A DNA stretch of 64,000 nt from Pseudevernia furfuracea (lineage: Eukaryota; Ascomycota; Lecanoromycetes; Lecanorales; Parmeliaceae). A program made the translations under genes and the position numbers. Below, in pieces: positions 10,670 through 23,190 of the stretch (its first letter is position 1; every line of letters begins with the position of its first letter). The notes under the pieces are model-generated. The model saw only the letters and a list, made by a program, of their open reading frames with translations, made no database searches and was not told the DNA's origin. The stretch lies in assembly GCA_022315425.1 (NCBI GenBank), contig JAIUPT010000013.1:744001-808000 (forward strand). The letters run 5' to 3'.

Positions 10670-13600
10670 TATGCCTATCAGAGCCACAGTGACCTCTAAG
10701 CATCACGAGTTCATCGCAATGAACGCCGCGACAGCTATAAGACTCTGTTTTTCAATCTTCTTGAGGTGGACATTGCCCTCTACAAAATGATCGTCTTTGA
10801 AATTCGAGGGGCTGAGAGTCCTATCGCAAATCGACCCTCGACATATCGAATCTAATCGAACGTCGAACGTCGAACTCGTTATACGATCGTGCGATCGAAT
10901 TCCACTAAGGTCTCTGAAACATTATCAGCTTCCCTGCGTGAGACACGCTAAACACGCTCAACGAGAACATTCCTCTCGCGATATATATCGCTTCAGCGTT
11001 GATAAAGCGTTTACGTGAATCGAATTAATTGTGACGATTCAAGAGGCTGAACTTCAGCATCAAATCGTCTGATCACACTTCAGAGTTGATCAGTCATCGA
11101 CAAACCTTCACTCAGAGCGCGTATACGCCTATTGAGGATTAAAACAATAAGGATTTCTTATTGAGATAGATCTTTCGGCTTTATAAGTTCTCTGAAGAAG
11201 AGGGCTGAGACTTAGTCATCGAATTCTTTTCATCGTCATTCGACTTTATTCTATCGCCGAATATGACTTTATTCCACGACGATAGTCATCGAAGCGACTA
11301 TTCTAAATTCGAGTTTCTACCGAAGACTCAGTATAAGAAAAACGTTATTCTCCTTCGAAGGTCTGCACGCCTTTAATAATTGTCTTCGATACAGTCTTAG
11401 CGAAAATCAGATTAATTCAAATCTTTCTTATCTCTAAGTATCTTTTATCTCAATAACATCGCTCGTATCTATCGAAGATTTAAGCATAAGCACTTCTTAT
11501 TTCTCGTGTAAGAACTCGAAGATTAACAGTAAAAGTTGTTAAATATCGATAAGACTCTCGAGAACTCTAACGGAGATTAGAGCATCTATTTTATTCTCAC
11601 TACTTTCGCGGACGTTAACAATGTCGACTTTCAATTCGAAGTCAGCGAAGACACTCTCAGTGTCTTAAGTGACACTAAGTTATTCGATCTTCGTGTCAAA
11701 AGTTCTCTGAATCTCACTTCTTCGACTTCGACTTCTTCGACTTTAAGATCTTCGTCTTCTATCGTCTCAGTTATTTCTTAAGCTGAGTCTTTCGTTTAAA
11801 CATTATCGTCGTTACTATTCACATCGTACGTGTCGTTCTTAGAAACCTTCTTAGTAACTCTTAACATCTATAATCGACGGAGAATCAAGCGCACAAGGCG
11901 TTATAAGAAACATATTAATTTTAGTAGTTTTAGCGACTAATCCCCTCGAAGAGGAAAGCGCTTTCCCTCTAAACTCCATTATTATTTTGAAGTTCAATCT
12001 GAGATATCGTCGATGAAATCAGAATATCAATAATTGATTAATACTTAACAATCTTGTTTTCTTTAATACGATCATTAGTTATAGAGTCTATATCGCTATC
12101 TTTTATCGTCTCGAGAATAACGATCGCGAACTCGTCGAAGTCGAATTTGATAATAAAGACTCTTAGATTATGCTCGATGCTCTAATCAAGAATTATTAGT
12201 CTAAGAGCACGAGTCTTTACAGAGAATTAATACGTCGAATATTCGATCTTATTCTTGAAGAAGAGAGAGTTCGTTAATATAAAAAGAACTTTCGTAAGAT
12301 CATCTTCGACATTATTAGTCTTCATAAATCTCTCGCTATTTCGAAGTCTCTGCGAATTCTAATTTTTCTTATAAGACTTGACGACTCTTACGACATATTC
12401 GAGTCAAGTTACACTCAAAATCATGATCTCTTTGAAAACAAGTTCGTCAAGTTTCAAGAGATTATCGTGATCGTCGTGAACGAAGAAGTCAGAATCTTCT
12501 TTAAAGAAGAAGAACTAATTATATATATCGTTCGCAACGATAAGAGCAAAGACAAACAAGCTACTTTTAACAACCTCGACGACTCTAACATTAATCGTAA
12601 GATCTACTTTTCGTGTAAGACAGCTAATCGCAAATTTAGACATTTTCCTATCAAATGCTGAATCAAGTTCTCTTATTTCAAGTCTAAGAAATTTATAACG
12701 AAAGAGAAAAAGAAGAAGAAGATAAAGATCTTCGACTTCGAAAATAAATTCTTAAGTAATAAGCGTAAGCGTATCGAAGAGACGTCTTTTAATGCCTCTG
12801 CTTCAGAGAAGAACGATTATCTTAATATTAATTATATCTTTTTAAAGAAACTAAACTTCATTATATACTATTCGAATATCAACTCGAACGACTTTAATAT
12901 CCTCGATGCGACTGATAATCAAGTCATCAATCTGATCGTCACGAAAGTTCTCGAACATAGTCTCATGACTGCGAATTTCGTGAATCTCCTCACTTGAGTC
13001 GTCGTAGATTCAGACTGCTCTCGTTATTCTTTCGCGAATCGTTCGATGTTTATTATCTACGAAAAGATTTACTCTCGATTAATCAAGAACATCGAGAAAA
13101 GCGAAGTATAGTTTTAAGACTATAACATTATCAGCCTCGACTATATGATTAGGGGAGAGTATGTGACAGTCACTCTACGAAATGTCTTATATATGTTCGA
13201 TATGAGCGTCAACCTTCTCTCGATCGATAAACTTCTAAACTTCGACATCGCTGTCTCCTTTTATAAGATAAAGTGCACTCTTATTAAGAACGATCTAAAG
13301 CTTATCGATACTCGTAATCGTGATCTCTTCTTTTTGAATCTCTGATAGAGTCGAAATAGTGCTCTAATCGCCTATAATATGCTCTCGAATTTTATTTATT
13401 AACTCTGATATGCTCGCATGAGTCATTTGGATTAGAACAATCTAAACAAGCTCTCAAATATGATCGTTGAGATGAACTTCATTAAGAACATTACGAAGAA
13501 ATATATCTGCGAATACTATGTTATGAAACGTCAGAAGACTATCTCTTATGATAGTCTCACAGAGTCAAAAACGCAGTCTAACGAATTTATTTATAATAAT

Positions 13601-16333
13601 CTCGTAGAGTCTCTGTCCCCTACTAAATTTAATAACTGTAGATACTTTATAATATTTAAGAATAATTTCATCTCCTATTCTAAAGTGTATTATATTCGTC
13701 ATAAGAGTAAAACGTTTATCATATTCTTACGTTTTAAAGTCTTTCTAGAGTCACGAGACTATAAGATCTATCGTATTCGCCTCGACAATAAGAAAGAGTA
13801 TATGTTTAAGATCTTCTTGAATTATCTTCTTTAGTGCGGAATTAGATAGAAGCTCACTGTATCTGAGAATCTCGAAATAAACGAGACGATCGAACGTTTT
13901 AAGCAGATCTTACTATATAAGATACATTTTATACTATTAAGTTTCTAGCTTAACAAGTCTTTCTAATCTGAAATCGTGATCATTATTAATTATTTAATGT
14001 TACGATCCCTTAACGTTCGAATCATTATAACGTCATTTGAGACTTTTCATTATCGAAAGCCCATTTTATCTTATCTGCGAACGATTAATTTCATCGTCTA
14101 TACGTTAAAGCGTATTTAAAAGAAACTCGTAAATAAAAGCGAAAAGTGTGTTCTTCTGAGATATGAAGAGAAGTTCATTTTCCGCCTATATAATCTTATC
14201 AAGAAGAAGATTATTCGAGTTAATAATATTTACTTCGTTGAGAAGCGTCTCTTGATTGTGAATCTCGAAGAAAAGACGAACGTTCATAAGCTCTCGATCA
14301 AGCGACAACGTTTTTATATATTAATATTCGCTGTAGAGGAGACACTTGATGAACAGCGTATTATTAATATTTCGAAAGACATTGTTCTCATTATAAAGCC
14401 CTCAACGACTGCATCTGCATCTACAATAAACAGATCAAAATCAAATTTCTTATGATCAGCTGAAAAGCAGACGTCTACATCAAAGCCCTCGTCCCTCGCA
14501 CGAGTCGTATCATCGATCGCGTTCGCGCGAGCCTCTCGATTAATTGCTGCATTATTAGTTATCGAAAGAATAACTCGTTCCCTCACTGTCGTCGAAATGA
14601 TTCGCGAAGACCTCGAGCTAAGTGCGATTCAAAGGGTACTTCTTGATTATCTCGACACTACGATTTCGAATCTGCGAGATCTATTATTTGACCCTCTCTC
14701 GAGAATATTCGCGACCTTTGCGTTATTAACGAATCATGTCAATAAGTCGAATATTTTCGAGTCGACGACCTATTAATAGATCATTTTCAATCAACTCTCT
14801 CGCATGCACTGAGAGCTCGTTATACAAGACGAATATAAATCTCTCATGAACAACAATACTTGATATCTGATTTAGACGTCTTTAGATATTTATATTCTAA
14901 GAGATCGCTGAGTCTATATCGTAAAGCGAGACCTCGCTGAGAAAGTCACTCGCTATAAGACTCGTTAAATAATTCGAGATTTCGAACAGCAGAAGAATCG
15001 TAACTATTATAACACGTTCGTCTCAGTGATCAAGCTTATAAGTTATAAGACGATCTTTGCTCTAACAGCGATTCTAAACTAAAACGTGAAATAAATAAAC
15101 GTCAAAATCGTCTTTCTCTACGATAACGTTTAAGAGACGATTTATATGCGATAGCTCGATGATTTCAATAAGAACGATATCAAAGTTTATAAGCTAAATA
15201 AGGCTCTCTATGAACTTAAGCAATTTCTTAGAATTTGATATCAACACTTCTCGAAGTACATAAAGAAACTCGAATTAATATTCATCGAATCGAACGAGAG
15301 TGTCTTTATGAACGTCAAGAAGAATATTATTATAGTTCTCTATATAAACGATATATTAATTATCGACCTTAACAAAATCGATATTCAGCGCATTAAAAAG
15401 ATTCTCAATAACAAGTTTCACATGTTCGACTTGAGACCTTGCGTCTATTATTTAGACATGATCGTCAAAAGAAATCGTATCGTCGATATTCTTCGTCTGG
15501 GACAAGCAGTCTATGTCACTCGTTTCTTAAAGCATTTTAATTATTAAAGTCTCAATTCAGTCTTTACGTCTCTGAAAATTAGTCGCAAGCTACAATCTGC
15601 GAAAGAGAGCTATATTACCTCGAGAAAGCTATGCGAGAACTATTAATCTATCGTGAGATCTCTCATATATGTCATATTAAAAACTCGTTCTGATATCGTC
15701 TATGCTATCTCTCTTATTAGTCGCTATTCAGTCAACTCGACTCAGACACACTAAAATACAGTGATTCGAATCTTTCGATATCTTAGAGACACGATACACT
15801 ACGAACTCGTGTATAAAGAATCCCTTCAAGCCCTCATCGAATACATCGATTTCGATTGAATTGACGACTCGACTCGAAGATCTATCTTCGATTATCTATT
15901 CAACGTCGATAACGACGTTATCAGCTGATCATCAAAGCGTTAAGTCATCGTCGCGTTATTCACTTGCGAAGTCGAGTATATCGATTAAACGTTGATTATT
16001 AAAGAAGTTATTTAATTAAAAACTCTTCTTAATCAACTTCTGCGACCTCGAGACTCTAATTCGAAGATTATTATAATCTTCGACGACAATCAGAGCGTAA
16101 TTGCCCTCGTTAAGAACGCTTAGTTTTATACTCGTATCAAGCACATTAACATCGCTCATTATTTCGTGCGTGAAAAAGTCAATAACGACATCGTGAACAT
16201 GCAATTCGTATTCACGAATAAACAAATAATCGACGATCTCATCAAAGCCCTCTGCCTCGACAAATTCGTTATCTTTCGCGATGTTCTTAAGGTGAAATCA
16301 GCCTTAGAACATTCTCTCAGCGTCAATGATTAA
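10670..16333 (+). pseudogene. Copia gag-pol pseudogene, copy 1
   Basis: The order is gag, protease, integrase, RT, RNase H, which is diagnostic of Ty1/copia. Gag is recognisable from about 11220, with a CX2CX4H knuckle-like motif near 12606-12660. The protease motif at 13007-13015 reads DSD instead of DSG. The integrase lies in the open piece 13460-13834, with RLDNKKEY for the usual RLDNGGEY. The RT active site at 15341-15352 reads YIND instead of YVDD. RNase H ends with the normal FVREKV and TNKQ.IDDLIKAL signature before a stop at 16331-16333. Numerous stops replace Gln and Trp codons. The 5' limit of gag is uncertain because frames change near 11200. Confidence 0.85.
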
Positions 16334-16712
16334 CTCTCAACGCTCTTGCTTCTAATCTGAAGTCGTTAATTTCAAAGAAGTAACGCTATTCACCTTGTCT
16401 GTGAACGTTAAATCTTTAGTTTTCTTTCACTACTTCTTGTTTCACTCTCTCATATATTCATCGACCTCGTTTTGATAAAAATTTGATATGCACCAGATCT
16501 ATTTCAAAGAAAACTTTCAAAAATCGCCTTTTTTCGGAAAATGGAAGTTTTGTATAGAGAATCAGAACGGATTTTTACATATCTTCGAATTTGATATAGT
16601 CGTTTTCAGAACTTGGTTCGAATTTGACATAGTCGTTTTCAGAACTTGATTTCTTCACTTTTGTGAACCGGACTTCGCGCTAACCCGATTGAGGTTTTTT
16701 GCGACGCGAAGT
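16334..16712 (+). other. 3' non-coding region of copy 1
   Basis: This is shorter than in copies 3-5 because of a deletion of about 307 bp, and carries a 33-bp tandem duplication (16584-16649) also seen in copy 2 but not in copies 3, 4, 5 or 6. No gene is seen. Confidence 0.7.
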
Positions 16713-16835
16713 TGTGAAAAATAGGTGATAGAACACTTAGTTGTTAAACTATAGAATGCTACGAGAGTAAAGAGCGACTATGAGGATGCGCCTTAGCGCA
16801 TCACGTGACCATGTCACGTGACCCGAATTTTGACA
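16713..16835 (-). repeat. 3' LTR of copia family A copy 2
   Basis: It matches the family A LTR in reverse complement with one extra A and two mismatches in the outermost bases (tgtgaaaaatagg for tgtcaagaatagg), where it joins copy 1. Confidence 0.82.
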
Positions 16836-17261
16836 CTCCCCTTCGCTCGTATACTCAAAAATGCGAAAACACGATTTTCGCACTTCGCGACGCAAAAAAC
16901 CCCAATCGGGTTAGCGCGAAGTTCGATTCACAAAAGTGAAGAAATCAAGTTCTGAAAACGACTATGTCAAATTCGAACCAAGTTCTGAAAACGACTATAT
17001 CAAATTCGAAGACATGTAAAAATCCGTTCTGATTCTTTATACAAAACTTTCATTTTCCGAAAAAAGGCGATTTTTTGAAAGTTTTCTTTGAAATAGATCT
17101 GATGCACACTCAATTTCTATCAAAACGAGGTCGATAAATATATGAGAGGGTGAAACAAGAAGCAGTGAAAGAAAACTAAAGATCTAACGTTCACAGACAA
17201 GGTGAATAGCGTCACTTTTTTAAAACTAACGACTTCAGATTAAAAGCAAGAGCGCTGAGAG

Positions 17262-20200
17262 TTAGTCTTTGACGCTGAGAGGATGTTCTGAGGCTGATTT
17301 CATTTCAAGAGCATCGCGAAAGACAACGAATTTGTCGAGACAGAGAGCTTTAATGAGATCGTCGATCATTTATTTATTCGTGAATACGAATTGCATGTTC
17401 ACGATGTCGTTATTGACTTTTTCACGCACGAAATAATGAGCGATATTAATATACTTGATGCGAGCATGAAACTAAGCGTTCTTAACGAAGACAATTACGC
17501 TCTAATTGTCGTCGAAGATTATAATGATCTTCGAATTAGAGTCTCGAAGCCGCAGAAGTTGATTGAGAAGAGTTTTTAATCAAATAACTTCTTTGATAAT
17601 CAACGTTTGATCGATATACTCGACTTCGCAAGTGAATAACGCGACGATGACTTGACGCTTTGATGACCAGCTGATGGCGTCGTTATCGACGTTGAATAGA
17701 TAGTCGAAGATAGACCTTCGAGTCGAGTCGTCAGCTCAATCGAAATCGATATACCCGATGAGGGCTTGAAGGGATCCTTTGTACACGAGTTCGTAGTGCA
17801 TCGTGTCTCTAAGATATCGAAAGATTCGAATCACTGTATTTCAGTGTGTCTGAGTCGAATTAACTAAATAGCGACTGACAAGAGAGACAGCATAGACGAT
17901 ATCAGAACGAGTTTTTAACATAACATATATAAGGGATCTCACGACGAATTAATAATTCTCGCACAGCTTTCTCGAAGCAACATAGCTCTCTTTCGCAGAT
18001 TATAGCTTGCGACTAATTTTCAGAGACGTAAAGACTGAATTAAGACTTCAGCAGTTAAAATGCTTTAAGAAACGAGTGACATAGACTGCTTGTCTCAGAC
18101 GAAGAATATCGACGACACGATCTCTTTTAACGATCATGTCTAAATAATAGACGTAAGGTCCCAAGTCGAACATGTGAAACTTGTCATTGAGGGCCTTTTT
18201 AATGCGCTGAATGCCGATTTTGCTGAGGTCGATAATTAATACATCGTTCACATAGAGAGCTACAGTGATATTCTTCTTGACGTTCATAAAGACACTCTCG
18301 TTCGATTCGATGAGTATTAGTTCGAGTTTCTTCATATACTTCGAGAAGTGCTAATATCAAATTCTAAGAGATTACTTGAGTTCATAAAGAGTCTTATTCA
18401 GCTTACAAACTTTGATGTCGTTCTTGCTGAAATTATCGAACTATCGCACATAAATCGTCTCTTGAACGTTATCGTAGAGAAAGACGATTTTGACGTTCAT
18501 TTGTTTCACGTTTCAGTTCAGAATCGCTGTCAGAACAAAGATCGTCTTATAACTCATAAACTTGATCACTAAGACGAACGTGTTATAATAGTCACGACTC
18601 TTTTATTATTCGAAACCTCGAATCACTCAGCGAGTCTTATAGCGAGTAACTTCCTCAGCGAGACCTCGCTTCACGATATAGATTCAGCGACCTCTTAGAA
18701 TATAAGCATCTAAAGACGTCTGAATTAGATATCAAGTATTGTTGTTTATAAGAGATTTGTATTCGTCTTGTATGGCGAGCTCTCAGTGTATACGAGAGAG
18801 TTGATTAAAAATGATCTATTGATAGATCGTCGACTCGAAAATATTCGACTTATTAACATGATTCGTTAGTAACGCAAAGATCGCGAATATTCTCGAGAGA
18901 GGGTCAGGTGATAGATCTCGCAGATTCGAAATCGTAGTGTCGAGATGATCAAGAAGTACTCTTTGAATCGCACTTAACTCGAGGTCTTCGCGAATTATTT
19001 CGACGATAGTGAGAAAACGAGTTATTCTTTCGATAGCTAATAATGTAGCAATTAATCGAGAGACTCGCGCGAACGCGATCGATAATACGACTCGTACGAG
19101 GGACGAGGGCTTTGATATAGACGTCTACTTTTCAGCTAATCATAGGAAATTTGATCTTGATCTGTTTATTGCAGATGCAGATGCAGTCGTTAAGGGCTTT
19201 ATAATAAAGATAATATCTTTCGAAATGTTAGTAATACGCTATTCATCAAGTGCCTTCTCTATAGCGAATATTGATATATAAAGACGTTGTCGCTTAATCG
19301 AAGACTTATAGACGTTCGTTTTTTCTTCGAGATTCACAATCAAGAGACGCTTCTCAACGAAGTGAACATTATTAACTCGAATAATCTTCTTCTTAATGAG
19401 ATTATATAGACGAAAAATGAACTCCCCTTCATATTTCAGAAGAACACACTTTTCGCTTTTATTCACGAGTTTCTTTTGAATACGCTTCAACGCATAGACG
19501 ATGAAATCAATCGTTCGCAGATAAAATAAAATGAGCTTTCGATAATAAAAAGTCTCAAATGACGTTATAATAATTCGAACGTTGAGAGATCGCAACATCA
19601 AATAATTGATAATGACCACGATTTCAGATCAGAAAGACTTGTTGAGCTGAAAACTTAACAGTATAAGATGCATCTTATATAACAAGATCTGCTCAAAACG
19701 TTCGATCGTTTCGTTCATTTCGAGATTCTCAGATACAGTGAGCTTCTATCTAATTTCGTACTAAAGAAGATAATTCAAGAAGATCTTAAACATATACTCT
19801 TTCTTATTGTCGAGGCGAATACGATAGATCTTATAGTCTCGTGACTCTAGAAAGGCTTTAAAACGTAAGAACATGATAAACGTTTCACTCTTATGACGAA
19901 TATAATACACTTTAAAATAGGAGATGAAATCATTCTTAAATATTATAAAGTATCTATAGTTATTGAATTCAGTAGGGAATAGAGACTCTACGAGATTACT
20001 ATAAACAAATTCGTTAGACTACGTTTCTGACTCTGTGAGACTATTATAAGAAATAGTCTTTTGACGTTTTATAATATAATATTCGCAGATATACTCCTTC
20101 GCAATGTTCTTAATAAAGTTCATCTTAACGATCATATTTGAGAGCTTGTTTAGATTGTTCTGATTCAAATAACTTATGCGAGCATATTAGAGTTGATAAA

Positions 20201-23000
20201 TGAGATTCGAGAGCACACTATAGACGATTAAAGCACTATTTCGACTCTGTCAGAGATTCAAAAAGAAGAGATCACGATTACGAGTATCGATAAGCTTCAG
20301 ATCGTTCTTAATAAGAGACAGCGATATCGAAGTTCAGAAGTTTATCGATCGAGAGAAGGTTAACGTTCATATCGAGCACATATAAGACATTTCGCAGAGT
20401 GACTGTTACACACTCTTTTCTAATCACATAGTCGAGACTAATAATGTTATAGTCTTAAAGCTGCACTTCGCTTTCTTCGATATTCTTGATCGATCGAGAA
20501 TAGATCTTTTCGTAGATAATGAATATCGAACGATTCGCGAAAGAATAACGAGAGTAGTCTGAATCTACGACGACTCGAGTAAGGAGATTCACGAAATTCG
20601 CAGTTATAAGACTATATTCGAGAACTTTCGTGACGATTAGATTAATGACTTGATCATCAGCCGCATCGAGGATATTAAAGTCGTTCGAATTGATATTCGA
20701 ATAGTATATAATGAAGTTCAGTTTCTTCAAAAAGACATAATTGACATTGAGATAATCGTTCTTCTCTGAAGCAGAGGCATTAAAAGACGTCTCTTCGATG
20801 CGCTTACGCTTATTGCTTAAGAGTTTATTCTCGAAGTCGAAGATCTTTATCTTCTTCTTCTTTTTCTCTTTCGTTATGAATTTCTCAGACTTGAGATAAG
20901 AAAACTTGATTTAATATTTGATAGAGAAATGTCTGAATTTGCGATTAGCTGCCTTACACGAAGAGTAGATCTCACGATTAATATTAAAGTCGTCGAGATT
21001 ATTAAAAGTAGCTTATTTGTCTTTGCTCTTATCGTTACGAGCGATATATATAATTAGTTCTTCTTCTTTGAAGAAGATTCTAACTTCTTCGTTCACGACG
21101 ATCACGATAATCTCTTAAAACTTGACGAACTTGTTCTCAAAGAGATCATGATTTTGAGTGTAACTTGACTCGAACATATCGTAAGAGTCGTCAAGTCTTA
21201 TAAGGAAAATTAGAATTCGCAGAGACTTCGAAATAACGAGGGATTTATGAAGACTGATGATGTCGAAGGTGATCTTACGAAAGTCTCTTTTATATTAACG
21301 AACTCTCTCTTCTTTAAGAATAAGATCGAATATTCGACGCATTAGTTTTTTATAGAGACTCGTGCTCTTAGACTAATAGTTCTTGATTAGAATATCGAGT
21401 ATAATCTAAGAGTCTTTATCGTCGAATTCGACTTCGACGAGTTCGCGATCGCTATTCTCGAGACGATAAAAGATAGCGATATAGATTCTATAACTAATAA
21501 TCGCATTAAAGAGAACAAGATTATTAAGCATTAATCAATTATTGATATTCTGCTTTCATCGACGATATCCCAGATTGAATTTTAAAATAATAATAAAGTT
21601 TAGAGGAAAAGCGCTTTTCCCTTCGAGAGAGTCAGTCGCTGAAATTACTAGAGCTGACATGTTTCTTGCGACGCCTTATGCGCTTGATTCTTCGTCGATC
21701 ATAGATGCTAAGAATTACTGAGAAGGTTTTTAAGAGCGACACGTACGATGTGAATAGTAACGACGATGATATTTAAACGAAAGACTTAGCTTGAGAGATA
21801 ACTGAGGCGATAAAGAACGAAGATCTTAAAGTCGAAGAAGTCGAAGTCGAAGAAGTGGAATTCAGAGAACTTTTGACACGAAGATCGAATAACTCAGTGT
21901 CACTTAAGACACTAAGAATGTCTTCGCTGACTTCGAATTGAAAGTCGACACTATTAACGTTCGCGAAAGCAGTGAGAGTAAAATAGATGCTCTGATCTCC
22001 GTCAGAGTTCTCGAGAGTCTTATCGATATCTAACAACTTTTGCTGTTAATCTTCGAGTTCTTACACGAGAAATAAAAAGTGCTTGTGCTTAAATCTTCGA
22101 TAGATACGAACGATGTTATTGAGATAAAAGATACTTAGGAGTAAGAAAGATTTAAATTGATCTAATTTTCGCTGAGACTATATCGAAGACAATTACTAAA
22201 GGCGTGCAGACCTTCGAAGAGAAATGACGTTCTTCTTATACTGAGTCTTCGACAGAGACTCGAATTTAGAATAGTCGCTTCGATGACTATCGCCGTGAGA
22301 TGAAGTCATATTCGACGATAGAATAAAGTCGAATAACGATAAAAAGAATTCGATGACTGAGCCTCAGCCCTCTTCTTTAGAGAACTTGTGAGATCGAAAG
22401 ATCTATCTTAACAAGAAATCCTTATTGTTTTAATTCTCAACAGACGTATACGCGCTCTAAGTGAAGATTTGTCGATGACTAAGTCTCAGCTCTCTTCTTT
22501 AGAGAACTTATAAGATCGAAAGATCTATCTCAACAAGAAATCCTTGTTATTTTGATTCTTAATAGACGTATACGCGCTCTGAGTAGAGATTTGTCGATGA
22601 CTAATCAATTCTAAAGTGTGATTAGACGATTTAATGCTGAAGTTCAGTCTCTTGAGTCGTTATAATTAATTCGATTCACGTAAACGCTTTATCAACGCTG
22701 AAGCGATATATATCGCGAGAGAAATATTCTCGTTAAGCGTGTTTAGCGTGTCTCACGCAGAGAAGCTGACAATGTTTCAGAGACCTTAGTGAAATTCGAT
22801 CGCACGATCGTATAACGAGTTCGACGTTCGACGTTCGATTAGATTCGATATGTCGAGGGTCGATTTGCGATAGGACTCTCAGCCTCTCGAATTTCAAAGA
22901 CGATCATTTTGTAGAGGGTAATGCTCATCTCAAGAAGATTGAAAAACAGAGTCTCATAGCTGTCGCGGCGTTCATTGCGATGAACTCGTGATGCTTAGAG
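17262..23000 (-). pseudogene. Copia gag-pol pseudogene, copy 2
   Basis: It has the same domain order as copy 1. On the minus strand, gag has an open piece at 22036-21773 with FANVNSVDFQFEVSED. The protease motif at 20565-20557 reads DSD. The integrase-to-RT linker includes an open piece at 19619-19239. The RT box at 18254-18243 reads YVND, within an open piece 18335-18048. The RNase H stop is at 17264-17262. Stops at former Gln and Trp codons break every domain. Confidence 0.84.
22351..22594. repeat. 122-bp tandem duplication in copy 2
   Basis: Two adjacent units start at 22351 and 22473 (cgatgact...), and a third partial start occurs at 22595. Copy 4 has the same duplication at 49427-49670; copies 1 and 3 have a single unit. 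Confidence 0.85.
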
Positions 23001-23056
23001 GTCACTGTGGCTCTGGTAGGCATAGGGTATAAGTGAAACAGTCGCCGGGCAAGCCC

Positions 23057-23068
23057 GGGCTCATAACC
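23057..23068 (-). other. Primer-binding site of copy 2
   Basis: gggctcataacc on the plus strand lies immediately inside the 5' LTR. It is the initiator tRNA-Met anticodon-loop complement when read on the element strand. Confidence 0.78.
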
Positions 23069-23190
23069 TGTCAAGAATAGGTGATAGAACACTTAGTTGT
23101 AAACTATAGAATGCTACGAGAGTAAAGAGCGACTATGAGGATGCGCCTTAGCGCATCACGTGACCATGTCACGTGACCCGAATTTTGACA
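23069..23190 (-). repeat. 5' LTR of copia family A copy 2
   Basis: A 122-bp LTR close to that of copy 1, abutting family B RT sequence at 23191. Confidence 0.9.

Larger units (their letters stand above)
10504..16712 (+). mobile_element. Copia family A, copy 1 (3' end lost)
   Basis: A 5' LTR, tRNA-Met primer site, gag-pol pseudogene and most of the 3' non-coding region are present. The purine tract and 3' LTR are missing because the element runs directly into the 3' LTR of copy 2 in opposite orientation, at a short tgNgaaaa microhomology around 16713-16720. It shares with copy 2 a deletion of about 307 bp in the 3' region (relative to copy 4) and a 33-bp tandem duplication at 16584-16649. Confidence 0.88.
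16713..23190 (-). mobile_element. Copia family A, copy 2 (complete)
   Basis: A minus-strand element with both LTRs (23069-23190 and 16713-16835), a primer site, gag-pol pseudogene, 3' non-coding region and purine tract (ctccccttcgctcg on the plus strand at 16836). It is arranged tail to tail with copy 1. No 5-bp target-site duplication is seen: the right flank is the RT gene of family B and the left flank is copy 1 itself. It combines 3' markers of copy 1 with a 122-bp duplication in the leader/gag region that is shared with copy 4. Confidence 0.88.

Noticed and set aside
17391..17579. Recurrent 60-70-residue open frames (FFTHEIMSDIN type) seen near every copia copy
   Set aside because: They are antisense to the RNase H end of family A pol and recur only because the element recurs.
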